Notes under the pieces: model-generated
What the model was told of the DNA's origin: nothing
The model's database searches: none
Seen by the model: the letters and a program-made list of their open reading frames with translations, nothing else
Made by a program: the position numbers and the translations under genes
Part shown: piece after piece, positions 7,262 through 13,624 of the stretch
Position numbering within the stretch: position 1 is the first letter of the stretch
Layout of the letters: each line of letters begins with the position of its first letter
Source: DAONFI01 sp035403485
GTDB taxonomy: Bacteria; Planctomycetota; Phycisphaerae; SM23-33
Direction: 5' to 3'
NCBI GenBank assembly: GCA_964536835.1
Contig: CAZIAZ010000058.1
Location: 1-13,749 of the forward strand
DNA: 13,749 bases

Positions 7262-7620
7262 CGATGATATAGCATTCACACTGCTTGTTTTTCACTCATT
7301 TCCGGCAAATCGCTGGTACTCTCATACACAATTTGTGTTGACCTAAATAATTTCCAATTTAGCGACACCTGCTTTTGTGGCATTGCACAAACTGAGTTTT
7401 TTGCTGGATATTACGTATTCTGCAACCCGGTCCAAGACAGCAGGCGAGGTTGCAGTTAACGCCATTTATGAAATGAGTTTCATTGTAATATCTTGCCAAG
7501 CCTGCGAAGCATCTCAAACATGCGGTACAGATTCTTCGGAGGCGCCCTAGAATGGCCATTTTTAAAGCAAAGTGCAACTGTAGGGATAGAACAAATTATC
7601 CTTGAATAAGGAGTAATATC

Positions 7621-8433
7621 ATGAAAATCGGAATCCAGCAAACTTCACTCGGAGAAGTAGGCCTGAACAGATGCTTTTCAGCAGCCAGGCTCAGCGGCAT
7701 AACGGGCATTAATCTTTGCTACAACACGGAAGAAGAGGCTAACGACTTGACGTCGAAAAAACATCTGGCGACAATAAATGTCCTGCAGAAAAATTTCAAG
7801 GTCGCCCCGACGGGTTTATATATGGGTTGCCTGAACTGTTTTGAGTCTCTGATAGGCTCTGCTGAAAGTGTCGCAAAAGCCCGTAAAATGGTCACGGACG
7901 CAATTACGGCTGCACATGCAATCAAATGCGGCACGGTCATTCTTCCATTTTTGGGCAGAAGTAAGATAGAGCTGACGGATGAAATGTTACGGGCCTGCAA
8001 CGCGTTGTCAATATTGGCAGAAACGGCTGAGGATTATAAGATAAATCTCGCTGTAATTACTAGTCTCACTGCCGAGCAGACCGAAATGCTTCTGGGCAAC
8101 ATCGGAAGCGATTACGTCAAAATATGTTTCGACATAGGCGTAGCCGTCGCTTGCCGCTTCGATGCCGGATGCATGCTCAGACGATTCGGAAGTCAGAAAA
8201 TAGCGCAGGTATTTCTCAAAGATGTGTGGTGCAATACCGGCATGCCGCCTGAATTCAACGTGCGTCTCGGTCGCGGAGATGCGCCTCTGTCCAGCATTGC
8301 CCAATCACTCAAAGCCATCGGCTACGACGGATGGGTCATTCTCGACACCCCCCCCGGCGACAAAAGCAGCACTATCGTCAATTCAAACGTTGAATTCACG
8401 AAACAGCTTTTAGGCCAGTGTATTCCAGCGTGA
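7621..8433 (+). CDS. Sugar isomerase/epimerase-like TIM barrel, metal ligands lost
   Basis: The 270-residue protein has the xylose isomerase-like (AP endonuclease 2) TIM-barrel pattern, including the late blocks VKICFDIG, IAQVFLKD, RLGRGDAPLSSIAQSLKAIGYDGW. AAGGAG 7-8 bases before the ATG fixes the start, and there is no signal peptide. In active relatives four residues bind the catalytic metal (Glu, Asp, His, Glu). Here the first position is Ile146 (in INLAVITSLT, where LALET is usual), Asp171 is kept, the His is Phe198 (QVFLKD for QvHlKD), and the last Glu is Asp242 (WVILDT). Isomerase activity is therefore doubtful. It may be a binding or regulatory protein. A small zinc-ribbon gene follows 135 bp downstream. 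Confidence 0.75.
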   Translation: MKIGIQQTSLGEVGLNRCFSAARLSGITGINLCYNTEEEANDLTSKKHLATINVLQKNFKVAPTGLYMGCLNCFESLIGSAESVAKARKMVTDAITAAHAIKCGTVILPFLGRSKIELTDEMLRACNALSILAETAEDYKINLAVITSLTAEQTEMLLGNIGSDYVKICFDIGVAVACRFDAGCMLRRFGSQKIAQVFLKDVWCNTGMPPEFNVRLGRGDAPLSSIAQSLKAIGYDGWVILDTPPGDKSSTIVNSNVEFTKQLLGQCIPA

Positions 8434-8568
8434 AAAAGCTTCAGGAAATAGCGGTTTGACGTCATGCCGATTGCTGCGAGTCTTGGCAACAGGGCAGACT
8501 TCGAAGTGCGGCATGTGCGGTTTTGCGATTTTCGGCATTCAAAAATTTTAACAAAAAAGGAATATGTT

Positions 8569-8757
8569 ATGACCTTGACGGACAAAACCAAAAAAATGCA
8601 GCAATCATACAACTGCCCAGGGTGCGGACTGCGAATCGTCCCGAACAAGCATCTCGAATGTGAAGCTTTCGTTTGTCAGGCATGCCTGAACGCCCTGATA
8701 TGGAAACCCGACGGAAAGAAAAGCCGCTGGGCCTTGGAAATTCTTGAAAACAGTTGA
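8569..8757 (+). CDS. Small zinc-ribbon protein
   Basis: The 62-residue protein has Cys16 and Cys19 (CPGCG) and Cys36 and Cys39 (FVCQAC), with an extra Cys31, a likely four-Cys zinc ribbon. The tail IWKPDGKKSRWALEILE is basic-aromatic. The start is the ATG after AAAAAAGGA rather than the earlier in-frame ATG at 8464, which lacks a ribosome site. A decayed relative lies about 250 bp downstream in GC-rich DNA, so this is a real family. Function is unknown; such ribbons often bind nucleic acids or act as adaptors. Confidence 0.7.
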   Translation: MTLTDKTKKMQQSYNCPGCGLRIVPNKHLECEAFVCQACLNALIWKPDGKKSRWALEILENS

Positions 8758-8870
8758 TGCTTATATTTACCTATAATGGGGTGGGCGGTTAGCTCTTACT
8801 CGATTCTGCTCGGGGCATCTCCGGCCAGTTGTAACCATAGGCTATGTCTGTCTCGGGAATAGGCCCGGTA

Positions 8871-9012
8871 ACTGCCCAGGGTGAGGCACAGGATACCGTG
8901 AACCAAGCACAAAGAGTGCGATGAGTTCGTCTGCGAGGCATGCATGTATACCTTGCGTTGGAAGAGCGACGGGGTGCGTGGGCGCTGGGTGCTCGCGATC
9001 CTCGACGGCTGA
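8871..9012 (+). pseudogene. Decayed, GC-rich paralogue of the zinc-ribbon gene
   Basis: The DNA shares the 14-mer AACTGCCCAGGGTG with the gene at 8569 and encodes, after one frame change, KECDEFVCEACMYTLRW and GRWVLAILDG. This aligns with LECEAFVCQACLNALIW and SRWALEILENS in the intact gene. The second Cys codon of the CPGC motif has become TGA. The segment from AAC to the last CxxC Cys is 74 nt instead of 75, so it is frameshifted. The TGA stop at 9010-9012 lies 20 bp before the HicB-like start, suggesting these were once one operon. Sequencing error in a draft assembly could also explain the frameshift. Confidence 0.65.
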
Positions 9013-9032
9013 GTCCGTCAAAGGAGACTGAC

Positions 9033-9242
9033 ATGAAAATCGCAATATTGATTCGAGCGAGGACTGACGGGCAATACGTCGCGCACTGTCCGTCCCTGCC
9101 GGGATGCGTGGCTAGTGCATGCACACGGGAGTCAGCCGAGCACAAGATGCGCGAGGCGGTGACCGGATACGTGGCGAGCCTGGACGTGCCGTCGTCGCCT
9201 AGGATGATCGTCGTCGAGGCGCACGAAACCGTATTACGCTAG
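9033..9242 (+). CDS. HicB-like / UPF0150-type small protein, orphan
   Basis: This 69-residue protein starts at an ATG with AAGGAG 6 bases upstream. The pattern YVAHCPSLPGCVASACTRESAEHK-type (split: YVAHCPSLPGCVASACTR, then ESAEHKMREAVTGYVASL) is the partial-RNase-H fold of HicB antitoxins and related UPF0150 proteins. There is no C-terminal DNA-binding helix-turn-helix or ribbon-helix-helix extension, and no HicA (small double-stranded-RNA-binding-like mRNase) gene adjoins it. It is therefore probably an orphan ligand- or RNA-binding protein rather than half of a working toxin-antitoxin pair. The stop is 24 bp before the next gene. Confidence 0.7.
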   Translation: MKIAILIRARTDGQYVAHCPSLPGCVASACTRESAEHKMREAVTGYVASLDVPSSPRMIVVEAHETVLR

Positions 9243-9266
9243 AAGAAGTTCACAGGAGACGAAGTC

Positions 9267-10559
9267 ATGACCCTTTCAACCATCTACTGCCGGGAAGACG
9301 AGCAGACTCTTGTGGCGCGGGCGCACGCCTATCGCATCTTGCTGGTTGTAACGGAGCCGCCGCAGGAACAGTACCTGCGTAAGTACGCCGACGCGATGGC
9401 GCGGTCCCAATCTGCGGAGATCGGCGTGTTTCGCGTGCATGAGCTGCACAGCGGTTCGTGGACGTCCTGTCACGCCAAATTCCATACCGAGGATCGCGGC
9501 ACGACGGCGATTCCCGAACTGACATCGCACATGAAATTGCGGCAGCGCATCACAGAGATCGCCGAAAGCTGGCCGTTCGACCTGCTCATCGCTGATTGGC
9601 CACACGCGGACCCGGATATGGGCACGTTTGCCCATCTCGTCAAGGACATCGACACGACTGTCGTTCTGGTCCGACATCGCCAGTGCACGGTGCGCCGAGT
9701 GCTTGTTCCGGCAGGCGGCGGAGCCCATGCCCTGGAGGGCATCCGAATCGCAGACGCCATGGCCAAGGCGTGGGCTCTGGAAAAGCAGGTGCTGCGGATC
9801 GTCCACCCCGGCCCGGATTTTTGGGCGCGCCGGGCTGACCTTAAACGTCGGTGCAGGCACATCCGCAACGCCACGCGTCTATACCTGGACGTTGCCGATG
9901 TCGAGATGCCCGTGAAGGTGCGTCTGGGCGGGGACGTTGCCGACGAGATCATCTGCCGCTCCCGACTAGGCGACCTGATTGTGATTGGCGGGTCCAGCCA
10001 GTGGCTCATGGAAAACCACGCATCGGCTTCAATCCCCAGCCGCGTCGTGAGCGGTGCCTCTGGGCCAGTCTTGATGGTACTGACCAATCGCGGACGACCT
10101 TCGGCCTTGACCGACGTGTTCTGGGACCGCACCGTCGCCGTGGATTTGACCGCAGAGGACAAGAAGCATGCCATTGCGGCGCTCGTGGACGCGCTGGTGG
10201 ATGCCCGCCAAGTGCCTCTAGGCAGGCGCGACGAGGTAGTCGCCGCTGCGATGGGGCGGGAACGGTGCGGCGCGACGTATATCGGCCACGGCACCGCCAT
10301 TCCCCATGCGGCCTTGCAAGGCTTTCGCGGCTTGGTAGGGATGCTGGGCATATTCCCCGACGGAGTGCCCTTCGGTAAAACGGAGGAGGAAAACGCGAGC
10401 TTCTTGTTCCTCCTGCTTACGCCCAAGGAGAGCTACGAGGTATACTTGCCGATTCTCGCGCGGATAGCCAGGTTTATGAACGAGCCCGACAATCGCCGGC
10501 AACTGGCGCAGGCCAAGACCTCGGCCGATGTCGTCGCACTCTTGGGGCACGCAGAATAA
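9267..10559 (+). CDS. Tandem universal stress protein fused to PTS EIIA (type 2)
   Basis: The 430-residue protein has three parts. Residues about 20-137 form a degenerate UspA-like domain (AYRILLVV... FDLLIADWPH... TTVVLVRH). Residues about 142-272 form a second UspA domain (RRVLVPAGGGAHALEGI... GDLIVIGGSS... GPVLMVL) that lacks the full GxxG-9x-G(S/T) ATP-binding motif. Residues about 284-428 form a PtsN/fructose-type EIIA domain with the phosphoryl-accepting His347 in GHGTAIPHAAL. It may couple PTS phosphorylation to a stress or transport response. ACAGGAGA lies 7-8 bases before the ATG. No EIIB/EIIC is visible nearby. GC-rich codon use is unlike the left-hand genes. Confidence 0.85.
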   Translation: MTLSTIYCREDEQTLVARAHAYRILLVVTEPPQEQYLRKYADAMARSQSAEIGVFRVHELHSGSWTSCHAKFHTEDRGTTAIPELTSHMKLRQRITEIAESWPFDLLIADWPHADPDMGTFAHLVKDIDTTVVLVRHRQCTVRRVLVPAGGGAHALEGIRIADAMAKAWALEKQVLRIVHPGPDFWARRADLKRRCRHIRNATRLYLDVADVEMPVKVRLGGDVADEIICRSRLGDLIVIGGSSQWLMENHASASIPSRVVSGASGPVLMVLTNRGRPSALTDVFWDRTVAVDLTAEDKKHAIAALVDALVDARQVPLGRRDEVVAAAMGRERCGATYIGHGTAIPHAALQGFRGLVGMLGIFPDGVPFGKTEEENASFLFLLLTPKESYEVYLPILARIARFMNEPDNRRQLAQAKTSADVVALLGHAE

Positions 10560-10626
10560 GAGTGGTCCAGCGAAAGAGACTGACGGCATCAGAACAACCA
10601 GCCATCCAAGAGAAAGTGAGATCAAC

Positions 10627-10803
10627 ATGGAATCGAGCGACCTTCATACCGTAGACAGTAATGCTGAGACGTCAGCATTTCGCTGTACCGCGCCCATTCC
10701 TTTTGCGCGGCTTGCCCTCGGCAATCTTGCGGTCTTCGTCTACGAGAACGAGGACGACATGGGGTTCGCCTCAGCGATCAGCTTGGCGGCAGAACAATGC
10801 TGA
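10627..10803 (+). pseudogene. 5' end of a NagB / 6-phosphogluconolactonase-like gene, truncated
   Basis: An ATG after GAGAAAGTGAG opens a 58-codon frame. Its end, LGNLAVFVYENEDDMGFASA followed by ISLAAEQ, matches the first strand and helix of the glucosamine-6-phosphate deaminase/6-phosphogluconolactonase fold (v.vfe..eelg.aaA..i). Full relatives are about 240-280 residues. Composition changes from GC-rich to AT-rich, and the frame hits a TGA, exactly where the DUF234 repeat copy 2 begins (10801-10803). The rest of the gene is missing. An earlier in-frame ATG at 10528 lies inside the preceding gene and is not used. Confidence 0.65.
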
Positions 10804-10822
10804 AAACCCATGAATATTGGGC

Positions 10823-10850
10823 AAAAAGCAAACGGCAAAAGATGGTTTGC
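10823..10850 (-). terminator. Terminator of the intact DUF234 gene
   Basis: On the minus strand GCAAAC (10845-10850 reversed) pairs with GTTTGC (10828-10833 reversed) across an 11-base loop, followed by TTTTTG. Same structure as in copy 1, about 47 bp after the stop. Confidence 0.55.
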
Positions 10851-10897
10851 AGTTAGTTTACCACCACGCGTTGGTTGTTATTGTGGTTTGTTGGAGT

Positions 10898-12132
10898 TCA
10901 AAGGTATTTACCGATATCATCCGTGCTGAGAATTACGTAATCGGTTTTATAGCCAGGATATTCCGGCAATAGTTTGGCAGCTTTGACTTCAAGGGCTGTC
11001 AAACTAGCGCGTTTGGGGTTGAGCTTGACTTCCGCGAACAGTATTTCTTTTTTCATATCATTGACGGCAACAATATCGATTTCGTTTTCACCTTTGCGGT
11101 CCCACCATGATCCGATTTCATTATAGTTCTGGCTTGCCGCCAACATCTCACGGAACATAGACTCCAGCATTAGGCCGCTGAATGTGTCATAATCACGTTC
11201 AATGAGATCCTTGATGTAAGAAAAGTTTTCTGTTTCAACAGCAGTCATGTTCTTGTAGATGAAACGAAACCAGAAGTTGAGAAAATTATCACGAANNNNN
11301 NNNNNNNNNNNNNNNNNNNNNNNNNNNNNNNNNNNNNNNNNNNNNNNNNNNNNNNNNNNNNNNNNNNNNNNNNNNNNNNNNNNNNNNNNNNNNNNTTGCC
11401 GAATTCTTCTATCAGAACATTCCTGCCTTCGTATAACAATGGAGAGCTGGCATTAAAAATGAAATCGATTATTTTATTGCGTGTAAAGGTTTTTTGCGTA
11501 AGCAGCATATCGATGTAAATCGGCATGCCGCCGGTGAAAATGTAATAATCAAAAAGCAATCTGTCATTCGACTTTTTGTGGTCTTGAAGAATTCTGGATA
11601 TTTCTTTTACCGGGAAGGGCTTTAGAAAAATCATTCTGTCTGCACGATTGAAAAGCGGCTCTTTCGAATCCTGGAATATTTTGTACATTAGTGAATATAC
11701 TGAGCCGATGAATATCAAATTCATTTTCGATTTGCGTTTGTAGCGGTCCCAAAAGTTTTGAATATCTGAAAACACGGAAGGATTGATATTATAAAATTCT
11801 TGAAATTCGTCGATTATAAGAGTGAATCGTTGTGTTGCCGATAATTGCAGTAAAAGTTCGAATACTTCTCGGAATGAAGCAATCTTGCCTACAACAGGCA
11901 TGTCGAATTCGGCCTTTATTTGCTGCATGAATTCATCGCATAGCAGCAGTTCGGATTTACGTGAAACGAATAAATATAAATGTTTGTGTTTTTTTGCAAA
12001 CTCCAATGCGAGCATTGTTTTGCCTACACGGCGACGACCAGTGAGTACTGTCATTTTGCCATGAGTATTACACTGCTTGTATATCTCATGCATTTCAACA
12101 AGCTCGGCTTTGCGATTATAGAATTTTATCAT
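10898..12132 (-). CDS. DUF234-type ATPase (archaeal ATPase family), interrupted by assembly gap
   Basis: The N-terminal half is a P-loop ATPase with Walker A GRRRVGKTMLALEF (about residues 32-45) and Walker B FTLIIDEFQEF. It is followed by helical regulatory regions (FIGSVYSLMYKIF; FTGGMPIYIDMLL) and a C-terminal DUF234 domain with PD-(D/E)XK-like EIDIVAV and EVKLNPKR. The biological role of this family is poorly known; genes are often multicopy and mobile. GAGGT sits 7 bases before the ATG. The 100-N gap (11296-11395) breaks the frame. If the gap is really 188 bp as in copy 1, the gene is 1323 bp and encodes 440 residues in one frame. A promoter and paired operator-like palindromes lie upstream. 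Confidence 0.85.
11296..11395. other. Assembly gap (100 Ns)
   Basis: Exactly 100 Ns, a conventional placeholder. The matching part of copy 1 (5614-5801) is 188 bp. The gap probably arose because the two near-identical copies could not be resolved by short reads. Confidence 0.95.
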
Positions 12133-12158
12133 GAAGATTACCTCAAAAGTATTGTCCT

Positions 12159-12270
12159 TTACTGTAATGTATGTTACTATAATATAAAGATTAAGTCAAG
12201 CGATAAATAGTAAAACATATTACCGTAATGTGTATTACTAAAATGTACAATGTAAGCGATAGGTAGTTTG
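12159..12270. promoter_or_regulatory. Tandem operator-like block with TTAC-N-GTAA palindromes
   Basis: TTACTGTAATGTATGTTACT (from 12159) and TTACCGTAATGTGTATTACT (from 12220) are near-identical, 61 bp apart. Each starts with a TTAC-N-GTAA palindrome and carries a second TTACTA half 15 bases later. Downstream of each is AAGCGATARRTAGT (from 12199 and 12254), so a unit of about 60 bp is duplicated. One unit overlaps the ATPase promoter, consistent with repressor binding. The right-hand unit may alternatively belong to the IS110 left end. Confidence 0.55.
12171..12199 (-). promoter_or_regulatory. Promoter of the DUF234 ATPase gene
   Basis: On the minus strand TTGACT (12194-12199) is followed by a 17-bp spacer and TAACAT (12171-12176). 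It lies within the repeated operator-like block, and the transcript would start near 12164, about 32 bp before the ATG. Confidence 0.5.
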
Positions 12271-12336
12271 CGGCTGTCATCTTCTGAATGTAAAATGTTA
12301 ATGTTGTAGAACAATTTACTTTTTAGGAGAACGGCC

Positions 12337-13446
12337 ATGGATAAGACAACAAGACGTACGCGTAAAGAGAAAGGCGAAGTTTTCAATGCTGCTCCTGGCG
12401 ACAAAGTCGTTGTCGGCTTTGACGTTCATAAAAAGACGTACAACGCAGGAGTACGGAAGAATTCAGAACTGGCAGCTACATGGGTTATGCCGCATGATGA
12501 CAAGGCGGTCGTTAAAATGCTTTTACCGTCGCGGGACGTTATACAAAGTGTAGTTTATGAGGCAGGGCCTACCGGATATGGCTTAGCCCGCGAACTTCAG
12601 ACAGCGGGCTTGCCGGTTTCCGTAGTAGCACCAGGAAAAACTCCACAGGCAGCCAATGCGGACAACAAATCAGATCGCCTAGATTGCAAAAAACTGGCGG
12701 AGTATGAAGAGAAAGGACTTTTGCGATATGTAGCAATACCTACGGTCCAGGAAGACGCACAGCGAGCCGTCATACGGCAGCGAGATTCACTATGTAATAA
12801 AAAGAGCAGCATAAAGCATCAAATCAAAAGTTTCTTGCTTTACCACAGTATTGAGGCACCTGAAGGTTTGGATACTTGGAGTTTGGGCAGTTTGGCGAAG
12901 TTACGGACAATTCGATTGACTTTTGACTTGCGGGCAACATTAGATTCTCTCCTGAATGAATTGGATTTTTATAAAGGCGAAATTTCAAAAGTCGAGAAAA
13001 AGATATCGTCAATAATCAACAAAGGCCATTCTGCACTGGATAATTTACTGCGTACACATCCAGGCGTTGGGCCGCAGACCTCGCATCACTTTATAATGGA
13101 AATATTCAGTTCCGAGCGATTTGAAAATAAACGTCAGGTTGCGGCATATGTTGGATTGGCGCCCAAGATTAATCGCAGTGGAGGTGGTTATAAAAGTGGC
13201 GGCAGATTACGCGGAGGCCGAAAAAAGTTGAGAGATTGTTTGATAGAAGCCAGCTGGAGATGGATAGCAAAAGATGAAGAGGCAAGAAAAATATACAACA
13301 GGCTGTTGAAGAATTCAGGTGAAGCAAAATGTGCCATTACGGCGATGGCCAGGCGAATGTTGGTGAGTTTGTGGACCATGTCACAGACTGGAGAATGTTA
13401 TCATTCACCAGAGCCGGCAAGCCATGAACAGGCATTAAAGGATTGA
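12337..13446 (+). CDS. IS110-family DEDD transposase (recombinase)
   Basis: The complete 369-residue protein has AGGAGA 8 bases before the ATG. The N-terminal RuvC-like DEDD domain shows Asp29 (VVGFDVHKKT), Glu75 (VVYEAGPTG) and Asp113/Asp116 (KSDRLDCKKLAEY). A coiled-coil-like middle follows (about residues 140-235). The C-terminal Transposase_20 domain has HPGVGPQT, VAAYVGLAPKINRSGGGYKSGG and the ending AMARRMLVSLW. In this family the C-terminal domain supplies a nucleophilic Ser, probably in the RSG motif here. Members recombine target and donor DNA under the guidance of an RNA encoded in the element's non-coding end. The gene appears intact and potentially active. Confidence 0.92.
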   Translation: MDKTTRRTRKEKGEVFNAAPGDKVVVGFDVHKKTYNAGVRKNSELAATWVMPHDDKAVVKMLLPSRDVIQSVVYEAGPTGYGLARELQTAGLPVSVVAPGKTPQAANADNKSDRLDCKKLAEYEEKGLLRYVAIPTVQEDAQRAVIRQRDSLCNKKSSIKHQIKSFLLYHSIEAPEGLDTWSLGSLAKLRTIRLTFDLRATLDSLLNELDFYKGEISKVEKKISSIINKGHSALDNLLRTHPGVGPQTSHHFIMEIFSSERFENKRQVAAYVGLAPKINRSGGGYKSGGRLRGGRKKLRDCLIEASWRWIAKDEEARKIYNRLLKNSGEAKCAITAMARRMLVSLWTMSQTGECYHSPEPASHEQALKD

Positions 13447-13480
13447 TTGAAGAGCAGCTGCGTTGCATCAAGTTTTATGA

Positions 13481-13624
13481 GATAGGACATCGAACTCAAA
13501 TGGCGGGCAAGCACGTCAAGTACCGGTACCTTTAGTACGAAAAAAGGTTGTGACCGCCATGAGAGTCGATATCGGAAATAATATCGTGTGCTTCGAGCAC
13601 GTACAGCAGGGTGATGGTCCGATC
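13481..13624 (+). ncRNA. Candidate bridge/seeker RNA of the IS110 element
   Basis: This region starts 34 bp after the transposase stop and folds by eye into an ordered structure. An outer stem pairs GATAGGACATC (13481-13491) with GATGGTCCGATC (13613-13624), 10 pairs with one mismatch and one bulge. Hairpin 1 has ATGGCGG (13500-13506) pairing perfectly with CCGCCAT (13554-13560) around a 47-base interior. Hairpin 2 has CGATAT (13567-13572) with ATATCG (13581-13586). Hairpin 3 is GTGCT-TCG-AGCAC (13588-13600). IS1111-type members of the family encode their guide RNA downstream of the transposase, which fits this position. No covariation or expression evidence is available here. Confidence 0.5.

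Larger units (their letters stand above)
6955..7620. other. 666-bp stretch without a recognisable large gene
   Basis: No frame on either strand here looks like a known family. A 72-codon minus frame at 7359-7577 has no ribosome site and unusual Cys/Arg-rich composition. Supported contents are a sigma-70-like promoter at 7133-7161, a possible 25-codon gene at 7184-7261 and a hairpin with a T-run at 7231-7259. The part from 7262 to 7610 shows nothing I can name, apart from the ribosome site just before the gene at 7621. Confidence 0.5.
10802..11466. repeat. Duplicated segment, copy 2
   Basis: Counterpart of 5121-5872. It starts at GAAAACCC directly in the truncated NagB-like gene and ends at GAAATC inside the intact ATPase gene. 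Copy 1 has 188 bp where this copy has 100 Ns. Replacing them gives 753 bp against 752 bp, the single difference being an extra base near 10811. Confidence 0.9.

Noticed and set aside
7359..7577. 72-codon minus-strand Cys/Arg-rich frame
   Set aside because: No ribosome site, no promoter, odd composition and no recognised family.
8464..8568. N-terminal extension of the zinc-ribbon protein from the ATG at 8464
   Set aside because: No ribosome site before 8464, whereas the ATG at 8569 has a strong one. The extension is also not mirrored by the paralogue.
9033..9242. Complete HicAB toxin-antitoxin system
   Set aside because: No HicA gene on either side. The protein is short and lacks the DNA-binding tail, so only an orphan HicB-like protein is supported.
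9470..10426. 318-codon minus-strand frame opposite the USP-EIIA gene
   Set aside because: Long antisense frames are expected in GC-rich DNA. Its Arg/Ser/Pro-rich translation matches no family, while the plus frame has clear domains.
12159..12270. CRISPR array
   Set aside because: Only two imperfect repeat units with a short unit length and no spacer pattern. They overlap a promoter and fit an operator or tandem duplication better.
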